DNA of 64,000 nucleotides, from the NCBI RefSeq assembly GCF_025962655.1, contig NZ_JAGFPE010000007.1:124001-188000 (forward strand). The letters run 5' to 3'. Shown here in pieces: positions 46,662 to 55,817 of the stretch. This DNA comes from Candidatus Symbiopectobacterium sp. NZEC151. GTDB taxonomy: Bacteria > Pseudomonadota > Gammaproteobacteria > Enterobacterales > Enterobacteriaceae. The notes under the pieces were generated by a model. The model saw only the letters and a program-made list of their open reading frames with translations, did not search any database and had not been told where the DNA came from. The translations under genes and the position numbers were made by a program. Position 1 is the stretch's first letter; the number at the start of each line of letters is the position of its first letter.

Positions 46662-47750
46662 CTACACCGACAACGCCTCAACCCGCTCAATGGCATCACG
46701 CAGGTTTTCAGCGCTCAGTGGCACAGGCAGCGCATGGATCGATTCGAACGGAGCCAGCGTGCGCGCAATGACTTTATCCACATCAGCGTGATTCTGGATA
46801 TCCACATCCAGCGCTTTAAGGCTGGTGGGCAAGTTGAAACGCGCAAACGCCGCAATCAACTGCTCGGTCACGTCGCGCTGCCCGAGCAGTTCGCTTTGCA
46901 CCAGAATGCCATAAGCCACTTTGGTGCCGTGCAGGAAACGCTCGGTTTGCGGTAAGGTGGTCAACCCGTTATGCACCGCATGTGCCGCAGCCACGCGGGT
47001 GTAGCGTTCGCCCAATCCGCCGACCATACCACCGCCAGCGATAATCGCATCGACCACATCAAGGAAAGCCTGCGTCAGTTCGCCACGCCGTTGATCGGCC
47101 AACGCCTGTTCGCTGCTGTTAAGCAGCACATTACGAATAGAGAGCGCCGCTTCGATGCCCAAACGCACCGTCAGCGGCAGATTTTCCGGCTGCGGGCTCA
47201 ACACCACCGCCTCATACCATTTCGCCAAGGTATCGCCGATCCCAGCCAGCAGGTATTCCTGCGGCGCGCGCAAAATGATAGTGGGCTCCACCAGCACCAG
47301 ATGGTTGGCATCGTTGAAAATTTCAAAACGCAGCGCCTGACCTTCATCGTTATACCAGACGGAAAGCGGCGTCCAGGCGGCACAGGTGGCGGCGATGGTG
47401 GGAATAGCCACCAGCGGTACGCCAAGACGGCGCGCCACCACTTTAGCCGTGTCCAACAGCGCGCCGCCGCCGACACCGATCACCACCTGACGATCGTCAC
47501 CCGCTTGTGCACAAAGCTGCCCCACCGCACTTTCGCTGCAATGGCCGCCAAAAGCAATGTGCTTCGCACCGGCTAGGGTGAACGCTGCGGGCAAAAATGA
47601 GGTAGCCGCCGCAATCGCCCGTTCACCATAAATCCAGACCGCGTTTTCCAGCTGTGCCGGGGTATAAAGGTTCTCCAGCTCCTGCAACGCGCCGGGGTAG
47701 GAATAGTAGTTGGCGGGGCCGGTTACCACGCGAATTGCCGTGCTGGTCAT
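46662..47750 (-). CDS. hcxA: hydroxycarboxylate dehydrogenase A (YbdH)
   Basis: A 362-residue iron/zinc-type alcohol dehydrogenase, the same length as E. coli YbdH/HcxA. It has VVIGVGGGALLDTAKVVARR for NAD(P) binding, LLAGIGDTLAKWYEAVV with a metal-ligand aspartate, and AAAHAVHNGLTTLPQTERFL with ligand histidines. The enzyme reduces small 2-oxo acids such as 2-oxobutyrate. It is divergent from the ABC importer operon, and the shared 280-base region holds two MetJ-like operators. That suggests repression when methionine/SAM is plentiful. Confidence 0.93.
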   Translation of the reverse strand: MTSTAIRVVTGPANYYSYPGALQELENLYTPAQLENAVWIYGERAIAAATSFLPAAFTLAGAKHIAFGGHCSESAVGQLCAQAGDDRQVVIGVGGGALLDTAKVVARRLGVPLVAIPTIAATCAAWTPLSVWYNDEGQALRFEIFNDANHLVLVEPTIILRAPQEYLLAGIGDTLAKWYEAVVLSPQPENLPLTVRLGIEAALSIRNVLLNSSEQALADQRRGELTQAFLDVVDAIIAGGGMVGGLGERYTRVAAAHAVHNGLTTLPQTERFLHGTKVAYGILVQSELLGQRDVTEQLIAAFARFNLPTSLKALDVDIQNHADVDKVIARTLAPFESIHALPVPLSAENLRDAIERVEALSV

Positions 47751-47812
47751 GGTGCTAAATCCTATTGTGTGTTGACTGTCATCGGGTGAATAATCACTAC
47801 CATATCACAAAC

Positions 47813-47828
47813 AGACTTCTGGATGGCT
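47813..47828. promoter_or_regulatory. MetJ-like operator proximal to hcxA
   Basis: Two adjacent met-box octamers, AGACTTCT and GGATGGCT, match AGACGTCT at 7 and 5 of 8 positions. The site lies 63 bases upstream of the hcxA start. Confidence 0.5.
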
Positions 47829-47903
47829 ATAAACATCGAGCGCATCATAATGCATTTTTTTCATGTTGCGCTGTAACCGCCTGTTTTATGAATTATCCTC
47901 ATG

Positions 47904-47927
47904 TTACGTCTGGACATCTGGACGGCT
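47904..47927. promoter_or_regulatory. MetJ-like operator upstream of the ABC importer operon
   Basis: Three adjacent octamers, TTACGTCT, GGACATCT and GGACGGCT, each match AGACGTCT at 6 of 8 positions in strict 8-base register. MetJ operators are tandem copies of this octamer. The site is about 100 bases before the ATPase ATG. Confidence 0.6.
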
Positions 47928-48030
47928 AATAACATTTTGCTTTATCTTATGCGTTTTCGTTCATTGCCAGGCGTTATCACCCCGTGAAAGATCTGGCCGA
48001 TCAGATGATTTTTTTCCTGGGATGACCGTC

Positions 48031-49551
48031 ATGACGCACACACATCGGCCAACGCCACACAAACTGGAAATGCAGGGGATTTCCATCGCCTTTTCCGGCT
48101 TCGCTGCGCTGACGCAGGTCGATTTCACGCTGGAAGGCGGTTCTATCCACGCGCTGACCGGTGCCAATGGCGCAGGCAAATCAACGCTGATGGCGGTTCT
48201 GTCCGGTGCGCATGAGCACTATCAGGGCACCGTTGTTATTGACGGAGAACCGGTTGAGATTCGCACACCGCGTCAGGCCAAGCAGCTCGGCATCCATTTG
48301 GTACAGCAGGAAGTCGACGTCGCGTTAGTGCCAGGCCTGAGCGTGGCGGAAAACATTATGCTCGATCAGTTGGCAGAGCCGGGGCACAGCTATCGCTGGC
48401 GACACATCCGCCACAGTGCGCGCAACGCGCTGGCGCTGTTGGGTGTCGATCTGGACGTGCGTCGCCGTATCGAGCAATGCTCACTGGCCGAAAAGCAGCA
48501 GATTCTCTTGGCGCGCGCCCTCTCCCACCATTGCCGCTTCCTGATCCTTGATGAACCCACGGCACCGCTCGATCAGCATGAAAGTGAGCGTCTGTTCAGC
48601 GTGGTGCGCCGCTTACAGCACAGCGGTATCGGCGTGGTGTTTATCTCGCACCGTATTCATGAACTAAAAGCGATTTGCGATCGCATGACGGTATTGCGCG
48701 ATGGCCGCCTGATTGAAAGCAGCCCAATGGCCGGGCTCAGCGGCGAAGCGATCGTCGAAAAGATGCTCGGCCATGCGTTGAACGATATCTATCCGCCACG
48801 CCGCCCGGCGGTAACCGGCAAGGCACTGTTGGCGATTGAGGGCCTGCATGACAATACCTTACTGCACGATATCTCGTTGCAGCTGCGCGGAGGCGAAATT
48901 CTTGGCATTGCCGGGCTGGCAGGCGCAGGAAAAACTGAATTGTGCAAAGCGCTGTTTGGTGCCAGCACCAGCCGCGTGCGAGCCGGTGAACTGCGCGGCA
49001 AGCCCTGGCAGCCGACCACGCCGGCGGATGCCGTCGCCGCAGGCATTGCTCTGGTGCCGGAAGAGCGTCGCAAAGAAGGCATTTTTATTGACGAGTCGGT
49101 GGCGATGAACCTGAGCATCAGCGCCGACGACAGCTTTTCCCGCTGGAGCCTTTTCAATCATCGGCGCGCATGGCGCTGGGCACAGGAGATTATTTCTCGT
49201 CTCGGGGTGCGAACCACCGGGCCAGCACAGACGCTGCGTCGCCTGTCAGGCGGCAATCAGCAAAAGGTCGCGATTGGCAAATGGCTGCGCAACGATGCCG
49301 ACGTGCTGATCTTCGATGAGCCAACCAAAGGCGTTGATGTGAAAGCCAAAACCGATCTCTTTCTCTTGATCGATCAACTGGCTCGCGAAGGCAAAGGCGT
49401 GATTTACGCTTCCGGCGAATTCGCCGAGTTGGTCGGGCTGTGCGATCGCATTTGCGTGCTGTGGGATGGCCGCATTGTGGCGGAGTTGGATGGCCGCAAA
49501 GCCAGCGAAGAGACCCTTTTACTTTACTCCACCGGAGGAACCCCTGCGTGA
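48031..49551 (+). CDS. sugar-type ABC importer ATPase (two ABC modules)
   Basis: A 506-residue duplicated ATPase of the RbsA/AraG class. The first module has Walker A GANGAGKSTLM and Walker B FLILDEPTAPLD; its signature CSLAEKQQI departs from LSGGQ. The second has a weaker Walker A, GLAGAGKTELC, and a canonical RLSGGNQQKVAIGKWL. ATG 48031 (MTHTHRPTPH) is used with GGGA upstream; the longer frame start at 47863 is within the regulatory region. It overlaps the permease GTG by four bases. It powers uptake of the substrate bound by the periplasmic protein. Confidence 0.88.
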   Translation: MTHTHRPTPHKLEMQGISIAFSGFAALTQVDFTLEGGSIHALTGANGAGKSTLMAVLSGAHEHYQGTVVIDGEPVEIRTPRQAKQLGIHLVQQEVDVALVPGLSVAENIMLDQLAEPGHSYRWRHIRHSARNALALLGVDLDVRRRIEQCSLAEKQQILLARALSHHCRFLILDEPTAPLDQHESERLFSVVRRLQHSGIGVVFISHRIHELKAICDRMTVLRDGRLIESSPMAGLSGEAIVEKMLGHALNDIYPPRRPAVTGKALLAIEGLHDNTLLHDISLQLRGGEILGIAGLAGAGKTELCKALFGASTSRVRAGELRGKPWQPTTPADAVAAGIALVPEERRKEGIFIDESVAMNLSISADDSFSRWSLFNHRRAWRWAQEIISRLGVRTTGPAQTLRRLSGGNQQKVAIGKWLRNDADVLIFDEPTKGVDVKAKTDLFLLIDQLAREGKGVIYASGEFAELVGLCDRICVLWDGRIVAELDGRKASEETLLLYSTGGTPA

Positions 49552-50543
49552 GCAAAGCACTTTCCCTTAAGGCGACAGTTTCGGGCCGCCAACAGCTGTT
49601 TGATTTTCTCTACAAGTGGGGAATGCTGCTGACGGTTGTCGCGCTGATTGCACTGTTCGGTATTGCATCCGACAATTTTCTCGATCCGTACAACATCATC
49701 AACATTTTGCGCTCGATTGCCATCGTCACAGTAATCGCCATTGGCGTCTCTATCTCACTCACAGTGGGTGGGTTCGATCTGTCGGTGGGCTCCACCGCCT
49801 CGCTGGCAAACGCACTGGTGATTTCACTGTTTGTCTGGCACGGCTTTGGCACCACGGAAGCGATTCTGGTGACGCTGCTGCTGTGTACGCTGGTCGGCCT
49901 GTTTAATGCTTTTCTTATCGTAGTGCTGAAAATTCCCGACATGTTGGCAACACTTGCCAGCCTGTTCGTGATTCAGGGCGTAGCGATGACCTACAGCTAC
50001 GGTGGCTCCATTACCCAGAACATGGTGCTGCCCAGCGGAGAGATGGCAGAGGGCGTAATACCTGACGCCTTCTCACTGCTCGGTCAGGTGCCGACCATCG
50101 TGATTATCATGCTGGCTGTCACGCTGGTGGCGCAGTTAGGCCTGTCACTGACTAAACACGGCCGCCGCATGTATGCCATCGGCGGCAACGCCGAAGCCGC
50201 ACGGCTTTCCGGCATTCGTACCACCCGTTACCGCGTGGCGGCCTATATCCTCGCCTCACTGTTGGCAGGATTGGGCGGTATCTTGCTGGCATCGCGCATC
50301 GGTTCATCGCAGGTCAACGCCGGTGGCGGTTACCTGATGGATGCCGTAGCAGCAGCCTGGATCGGTTTTTCACTCGCTGGCTCGGGTAAACCCAATGCAT
50401 TGGGTACGCTGGTCGGCGCCGTTATCCTTGGCGTATTACAAAACGGGCTGGTGATGCTTTCCGTTCCCTACTACGCCATGGACATTATTAAAGGGCTGGT
50501 GCTGGCCGCCGCTCTGGCAATCACTTACGTTCAACGCCGTTAA
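49548..50543 (+). CDS. sugar-type ABC importer permease
   Basis: A 331-residue inner-membrane protein of the RbsC/BPD_transp_2 family with about nine or ten segments. VGGFDLSVGSTASLANALVI is the conserved family segment after the second helix, and GGGYLMDAVAAAWIG lies in the C-terminal part. The start is GTG 49548, which overlaps the ATPase stop (GTGA) and has GGAGG nine bases upstream. It should function as a homodimer with the ATPase. Confidence 0.9.
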   Translation: MSKALSLKATVSGRQQLFDFLYKWGMLLTVVALIALFGIASDNFLDPYNIINILRSIAIVTVIAIGVSISLTVGGFDLSVGSTASLANALVISLFVWHGFGTTEAILVTLLLCTLVGLFNAFLIVVLKIPDMLATLASLFVIQGVAMTYSYGGSITQNMVLPSGEMAEGVIPDAFSLLGQVPTIVIIMLAVTLVAQLGLSLTKHGRRMYAIGGNAEAARLSGIRTTRYRVAAYILASLLAGLGGILLASRIGSSQVNAGGGYLMDAVAAAWIGFSLAGSGKPNALGTLVGAVILGVLQNGLVMLSVPYYAMDIIKGLVLAAALAITYVQRR

Positions 50544-50565
50544 TCCCGAAAGACAGGAAACTATA

Positions 50566-51633
50566 ATGAAAAAATTGACGTTTTCACTGCTGGCGCTGAG
50601 CCTGCTGACCATCGCCCCCACCTATGCAGCCACGCCTACGCCGGTGCCGGACGCTATCGCCAAACATGACGGACCGATTCGCATCGCCGTCATCCGCAAT
50701 CTGGGCTCCGACGATAACACCACCCAGTTTATTGCGGGAGCCATCCAGCAAGGGAAAAAACTGGGGTTCACCGTTAATACCTTCCTGAGCAACGGCGACG
50801 ATGCACGTTTTCAGGATTTCGTTAATCAGGCCATCAGCCAGAAGTACGACGGGATTATCCTGTCTCAGGGCCGCGACCCGTACTCTACTGCGCTGGTTCA
50901 GCGCATCGTTGACAGCGGCATTGCGGTGTCTACTTTCGATACCGCCGTTAATGGCACTATTCCCGGCGTGACCGTGACTCAGCAGGATGACGCGTCGCTG
51001 ACTGAGCTCTCCTTCGGCCAACTGGTGAAGGATTTCAACGGTCAGGCCAACATCATCAAGCTGTGGGTAGCCGGGTTCCCGCCGATGGAGCGCCGTCAGG
51101 CGGCCTACCAAAATATCCTGAAAGATCACCCTGGCATCAAAGAGCTGGAATCCATTGGTGCGGTCTCTTCTGACGTACAAGGTGACACCGCCAACAAAGT
51201 GGGCGCAGTGCTGGCGAAATACCCGAAAGGCAAGATCGACGCCATCTGGGGCACCTGGGATGCCTTCAGTCAGGGGGCTTACAAGGCGCTGAAAGAGAAT
51301 GGCCGCACCGAGATCAAACTCTACAGCATCGATATCTCCAATCAGGATGTGCAACTGATGCGCGAAGCCAACAGCCCGTGGAAAGTCAGCGTGGCAGTTG
51401 ACCCGAAACTGATCGGTGCCACCAACGTGCGCCTGATTGCCAACAAGATTGCTGGCGAGACCACCCCGGCAACCTATGATTTCAAAGCCGCCACCATTCC
51501 ACAGGCGCTGCTGGTAAGCCAACCGGGGCAGGTGAACGTCTCTTCACTCGGCAACATCATTCCCGGCTGGGGCCAGAGCGATGATTTCATTGCACCGTGG
51601 TTCGCGACGCTGGAAGCCAAACAGAAAAAATAA
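50566..51633 (+). CDS. sugar-type ABC importer periplasmic binding protein
   Basis: A 355-residue exported protein with a clear signal peptide (FSLLALSLLTIAPTYA, cleaved near residue 22). The mature domain is of the Peripla_BP_4 (RbsB-like) fold: KYDGIILSQGRD and GKIDAIWGTWDAFSQGAYKA are typical strand-helix units that line the ligand cleft. The ligand cannot be deduced directly. The MetJ-like sites upstream of the operon make a methionine-related sugar, such as methylthioribose, a candidate. Confidence 0.88.
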   Translation: MKKLTFSLLALSLLTIAPTYAATPTPVPDAIAKHDGPIRIAVIRNLGSDDNTTQFIAGAIQQGKKLGFTVNTFLSNGDDARFQDFVNQAISQKYDGIILSQGRDPYSTALVQRIVDSGIAVSTFDTAVNGTIPGVTVTQQDDASLTELSFGQLVKDFNGQANIIKLWVAGFPPMERRQAAYQNILKDHPGIKELESIGAVSSDVQGDTANKVGAVLAKYPKGKIDAIWGTWDAFSQGAYKALKENGRTEIKLYSIDISNQDVQLMREANSPWKVSVAVDPKLIGATNVRLIANKIAGETTPATYDFKAATIPQALLVSQPGQVNVSSLGNIIPGWGQSDDFIAPWFATLEAKQKK

Positions 51634-51644
51634 GGAACCACAGC

Positions 51645-52892
51645 ATGGCAAAGCAGGAACTGTCGCATCCCGATTACAGCCGCAATATGCGGTTGATCGG
51701 GCATAGCGATCAGGGCGGTCGGCCGGACGGCGTACAGGTGATGGTCCATCGCGGCTACGCTTATATCGGGCACATGGTGTCACAGGGGTTCTCCATCGTC
51801 GATGTGCGCGATGCGAAAAACCCCAAGGCGGCGGTTTACGTGCCCGCCCCACCCGGCACCTGGAATGTGCATTTGCAGGCACATGACGATCTGCTGCTGG
51901 TGATTAACGCACGCGATCTGTTTGCCGACACCCGCTTTGCCGATGAAAAGGTCTATTACACGCGCTCCGTTGCCGATACGGTGAGTGACGTGCAAGACAG
52001 AGGCTGGAGCGCAGGACTGCGCGTGTTCGATATCTCAACGCCGGATAAGCCGCGAGAAATCGGCTTTCTGTCGCTGAACGGCATTGGTATTCACCGTATC
52101 TGGTACGTCGGCGGACGTTGGGCCTACGTCTCTGCGCTGTTGGACGGTTTTAGTGATTATATCTTCCTGACCATCGATCTTGCCGATCCGCGTAAACCGG
52201 AAGTGGCCGGGCGCTGGTGGTTGCCGGGCATGCACAGCGCCGCAGGCGAAACGCCCAACTGGCCGGAAGGGAAACGCTATGCGTTGCACCACGCGATTAT
52301 CAGCGGCGATACCGCGTACGCCAGTTGGCGTGACGGTGGTCTGACGCTGCTGGACGTGAGCGATCGCCATCAGCCGCAGTTGATCAGCCACCGCAACTGG
52401 AGCCCACCGTTCGGCGGCGGTACCCACACCGCGCTGCCGTTGCCGGATCGCGATCTGCTGGTGGTACTGGATGAGGCGGTGCTGGACCATCAGGAAGATG
52501 GCGAGAAGCTAATCTGGCTGTTCGACATTCGCGAACCGAGCAATCCGGTCAGCATTTCCACCTTTCCGCAGCCGGATGAAGTGGACTACGTTGCCAAAGG
52601 CGCGCACTTCGGGCCACATAACCTGCATGAGAACCGACCGGGCAGCTTCATCAGCTCGACGCTGATTTTCGCCACCTACCAGAACGCAGGCGTTCGTGCT
52701 TACGATATCAGCAACCCGTATCGCCCGGTGGAAACCGGCGCACTGGTGCCTGCTGCGCCAGAGAAAATGATGGATACCCGTCCGGGCCGCCCGCGAGTGA
52801 TTCAGTCCTGTGATGTGTTTGTGGATGCACAGGGCATTATCTACAGCACGGATTACAACGGTGGGCTCTCGATTATTGAGTATTTGGGCTGA
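51645..52892 (+). CDS. LVIVD-repeat beta-propeller protein, cytosolic, last gene of the ABC operon
   Basis: A 415-residue protein built of LVIVD-type blades: QGFSIVDVRDAKNPKAAVY, GLRVFDISTPDKPREIGFL, IFLTIDLADPRKPEVAGRW, GLTLLDVSDRHQPQLISH, LIWLFDIREPSNPVSIS, AGVRAYDISNPYRPVETG and a final GLSIIEYLG strand, suggesting a seven-blade propeller closed by the termini. There is no signal peptide, so it is probably cytosolic. H321, H325, H328 and E329 (HFGPHNLHENRP) cluster with HHAIISG and THTALPL and could bind a metal. It follows the binding protein by 11 bases. An enzyme acting on the imported compound is inferred; the family has no firm function that I know. Confidence 0.85.
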   Translation: MAKQELSHPDYSRNMRLIGHSDQGGRPDGVQVMVHRGYAYIGHMVSQGFSIVDVRDAKNPKAAVYVPAPPGTWNVHLQAHDDLLLVINARDLFADTRFADEKVYYTRSVADTVSDVQDRGWSAGLRVFDISTPDKPREIGFLSLNGIGIHRIWYVGGRWAYVSALLDGFSDYIFLTIDLADPRKPEVAGRWWLPGMHSAAGETPNWPEGKRYALHHAIISGDTAYASWRDGGLTLLDVSDRHQPQLISHRNWSPPFGGGTHTALPLPDRDLLVVLDEAVLDHQEDGEKLIWLFDIREPSNPVSISTFPQPDEVDYVAKGAHFGPHNLHENRPGSFISSTLIFATYQNAGVRAYDISNPYRPVETGALVPAAPEKMMDTRPGRPRVIQSCDVFVDAQGIIYSTDYNGGLSIIEYLG

Positions 52893-52899
52893 GGCTATT

Positions 52900-52919
52900 T
52901 TCTCCGTTATGACGGAGAA
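52900..52919. terminator. hairpin after the LVIVD gene
   Basis: Perfect 8-bp stem TTCTCCGT/ACGGAGAA with a TATG loop, eight bases after the stop codon. It has no U-tract. The remaining bases up to gdhA contain a second loose inverted repeat (GTTTCGTG at 52959 and CACGAAAC at 53002). Confidence 0.35.
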
Positions 52920-53074
52920 CGCCGGGGAAAAGAAGCGTCTCTCTGCAAGACCGTTGATGTTTCGTGTGCGTTAACCCGCGCGGTTATTTGCATCGCACGC
53001 GCACGAAACCTTCACGGCACTCACAGAAATCCCCGCCCAAATCTAAACGGGGATAGCCTCACGAGGCGATATCG

Positions 53075-54418
53075 TTACACCACGCCTTGCGCCAGCATCG
53101 CATCCGCCACTTTCACAAAGCCCGCGATGTTCGCGCCGCGCACGTAGTTGGTGTGCTGGCCTTCGCCGCCGAAATCCACGCACGCATGGTGGATATCCAG
53201 CATGATGTGGTGCAGACGCGCATCTACTGTCTCCGCTTTCCAGCCCATACGCGCCGCATTCTGCGCCATTTCCAACCCAGAGGTCGCCACACCACCGGCG
53301 TTTGCCGCTTTGCCCGGCGCAAACAGCACGTTGGCCTCCAGGAAGGCGTCCGTCGCCTCAATGGTGGTCGGCATGTTAGCCCCTTCGGCCACGGCTTTCA
53401 CACCGTTAGCAATCAGCGTCTTGGCACTGGTCAGGTCCAGCTCATTCTGCGTGGCGCACGGCAGCGCGATGTCCACCGGAACGTTCCACGGCGTTTGGCC
53501 CGGCAGATACGTGAGACCCGCTTCACGCGCATAATCTTCCACACGGCCATAGCGTTGGTTTTTGATATCCTCCAGCAGCGCCAATTTCTCCGGCGTAAAG
53601 CCCGCTTCATCCACCACCGTGCCGTTTGAATCCGAAGCGGTAATTACGCGCGCGCCCAGGGACAACGCTTTTTCAATGGCATACTGCGCCACATTGCCTG
53701 AACCCGATACCGCAACACGCATGCCCTCAAAACCAAGGCCGTGACGCTCCAGCATCGCCTGGGTGAAATACACCAGCCCATACCCTGTCGCTTCCGGGCG
53801 AATCAGACTGCCGCCAAAAGAGAGCCCTTTGCCGGTAAACACGCACGCGGTGTTGTTGGTCAGCTTTTTCATCATCCCGGTCATAAAGCCCACTTCACGA
53901 CCGCCCACGCCGATATCTCCGGCAGGCACGTCGGTGTCCGGCCCCAGATGGCGATACAGTTCCGCGATCAGCGCCTGACAGAAACGCATTACTTCACCCT
54001 GGCTTTTGCCCTTGGGATCGAAATCGGAGCCGCCTTTACCGCCGCCCATCGGCAACGTGGTCAGCGAGTTTTTAAAGGTTTGCTCGAAACCGAGGAATTT
54101 AAGGATGGAGAGGTTCACCGAAGGGTGGAAACGCATCCCGCCTTTATACGGACCAATGGCGGAACTGAACTGCACGCGCCAGGCGCGGTTTACCTGCACC
54201 TGACCTTTGTCATCGGTCCAGGCAACGCGAAACTGAATAACACGCTCTGGCTCCACCAGACGTTCCAGCAGACTTTGCTCTGCATAACGCGGATTCTGTT
54301 CCAGAAACGGCCACAGGGTAGAGAAAACTTCCCTGACCGCCTGAGCAAACTCCGGCTGATGCGGGTCGCGCTGTTGAACCTGATTGAGAAAACTTTCCAG
54401 AGAGACTAATTGAGCCAT
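53075..54418 (-). CDS. gdhA: NADP-specific glutamate dehydrogenase
   Basis: A 447-residue cytoplasmic enzyme (E. coli 447) that makes glutamate from 2-oxoglutarate and ammonium. It has LPMGGGKGGSDFDPKGKS with the catalytic lysine, VAVSGSGNVAQYAIEKAL for NADP, and ends VKVADAMLAQGVV. ATG 54418 (MAQLVSLESF) is preferred with AGGAG upstream; a frame start at 54433 adds five residues. Confidence 0.98.
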   Translation of the reverse strand: MAQLVSLESFLNQVQQRDPHQPEFAQAVREVFSTLWPFLEQNPRYAEQSLLERLVEPERVIQFRVAWTDDKGQVQVNRAWRVQFSSAIGPYKGGMRFHPSVNLSILKFLGFEQTFKNSLTTLPMGGGKGGSDFDPKGKSQGEVMRFCQALIAELYRHLGPDTDVPAGDIGVGGREVGFMTGMMKKLTNNTACVFTGKGLSFGGSLIRPEATGYGLVYFTQAMLERHGLGFEGMRVAVSGSGNVAQYAIEKALSLGARVITASDSNGTVVDEAGFTPEKLALLEDIKNQRYGRVEDYAREAGLTYLPGQTPWNVPVDIALPCATQNELDLTSAKTLIANGVKAVAEGANMPTTIEATDAFLEANVLFAPGKAANAGGVATSGLEMAQNAARMGWKAETVDARLHHIMLDIHHACVDFGGEGQHTNYVRGANIAGFVKVADAMLAQGVV

Positions 54419-54817
54419 TACCAACTCCTGCAAAAAAGAGAAAGCGTCCGGTGGACTGTGCTTTTTTTATCCCGCACCCTTTCACGCGCAGCAAAATGCT
54501 TGGCCGCGTGAAAACGGTGAGAGTTATGCACGTTAAAAGCCTGTGGGATCGCGGTTGAATGATGTTGTGCCGCTTCGACTATAGCACTGCTGGTGGATAT
54601 TCAAGCAAGCGTTTTTTAACGTCTTATATGCTTAAAAACCAATGAGATAGGCACTTAACTTCGCATAAAAAATGATAAAAGTTTGTCATAAGTTTCTGTT
54701 ATATAACAAAAGAAAGTGCAATTCAGTGCACAAAAAGGCGATTAACAGAGGGAAGGTAAAAAAATGCGATCGACTAAAAAATCGGTCAATGTGCAAAAAA
54801 ATGCACCTGCCAAAACT
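54419..54817. other. gdhA upstream region
   Basis: About 400 AT-rich bases between the end of uspA and gdhA. It should contain the gdhA promoter. A small hairpin GTGCA-A6-TGCAC region occurs near 54790-54806. No convincing gene or known operator was recognised. Confidence 0.5.
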
Positions 54818-54840
54818 ATCCCCGGCTTAAGGCCGGGGAT
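54818..54840 (-). terminator. terminator after uspA
   Basis: 9-bp stem ATCCCCGGC/GCCGGGGAT with a 5-base loop, followed on the minus strand by AGTTTTGG. It lies 18 bases after the uspA stop. Confidence 0.65.
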
Positions 54841-54858
54841 AGGAAGAGAACGAAGAGG

Positions 54859-55293
54859 TTACTCTTCGTCATCACGCAGCGGAACGATCAACATGTCCAC
54901 ATGCACAGTGTTGATCAGTTGACGCGCAGAGGACATCAGCTTGCTCCAGAAGTCCTGATGGTGCCCGCATAACACTAGGTCCGCATCATATTTCTTGATG
55001 GCATCCACCAATACCTGCCCCAAATCGCCGCTGCCGCTCAGGGTTTCCGTAATCGGATAACCGGCGTTTTTAGAGAGATCGGTCAACGCGTTTTGCGTTT
55101 CTTCAGAAATACGCTGCTGCATGTCGCCCAGATTTACGTCGATCAGGCCGGTGTAGAGATCGGAGTAATTGACGTCGACATGAATCAACGAGACTTTGGC
55201 ATTGTACGGCCTTGCCATCGAGACCGCCTTTTCCACTAACACTTTACTTTCTGGAGAAAGGTCAACAGCAATCAGGATATGTTTATAAGCCAT
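54859..55293 (-). CDS. uspA: universal stress protein A
   Basis: A 144-residue cytosolic stress protein. [20 protein letters not shown] at ATG 55293 is the UspA start, preceded by AAGGAG; the in-frame start at 55317 is not conserved. [20 protein letters not shown] is the conserved C-terminal region. It accumulates on growth arrest in the family. It is divergent from uspB, as in E. coli. Confidence 0.97.
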   Translation of the reverse strand: MAYKHILIAVDLSPESKVLVEKAVSMARPYNAKVSLIHVDVNYSDLYTGLIDVNLGDMQQRISEETQNALTDLSKNAGYPITETLSGSGDLGQVLVDAIKKYDADLVLCGHHQDFWSKLMSSARQLINTVHVDMLIVPLRDDEE

Positions 55294-55817
55294 AATAAGC
55301 TCCTTCCGTAAAGGCACATTAATGGTTCAGCAGATTTTTCCGCCTGCTAATCTGATACTTAACGGCTTGGCTATAGAATACCACCCCTGCCGATTTTCGT
55401 TATGTTCAGCAGATCACACCGCCACATATTTACCTCATTCTGCGAGATGCCCCGCACAGCGCTGGCGCGTTGGCGGAATAGCAGCTCACATCAACGGCGA
55501 TCTGACCGTAAAATTCTCGTACTCATTGATAAGTGTAGTAGAAACGGCTCCTTATCTCGCCCGGATTACCAACGATCCACTGCAAAACCGAGAAAAAGAG
55601 TAGAGAAAATTGTCAAAATTATTTGATATTGGTCACTCTGTGGCAAAAATCTGTTTTCCTCTTCTACAATAACAATGAGGGGGATATCAACGTGCCATTC
55701 GGTTGCTGAGCCTCTATAAAATCGCGTAATGAACGTGTGGCAAAACGATTCGCAGAAACGCCGTAGGATGTTCACCACATCCTCGTTCTGACGAATAACA
55801 TTATCCGGGAGGGGAGC
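55294..55817. other. divergent regulatory region between uspA and uspB
   Basis: About 520 bases holding the promoters of uspA (minus) and uspB (plus). Several short open frames occur but none has both a ribosome binding site and protein-like composition. No clear palindrome was recognised. Confidence 0.5.

Noticed and set aside
47863-48030. N-terminal extension of the ABC ATPase
   Set aside because: It would cover the MetJ-like operator and promoter region and gives a cysteine- and phenylalanine-rich tail not seen in RbsA-type ATPases.
54764-54958. possible small ORF upstream of gdhA (ATG 54764 with GGAAGG before it)
   Set aside because: It reads through the uspA terminator hairpin and then antisense into uspA; the product is low in complexity and not protein-like.
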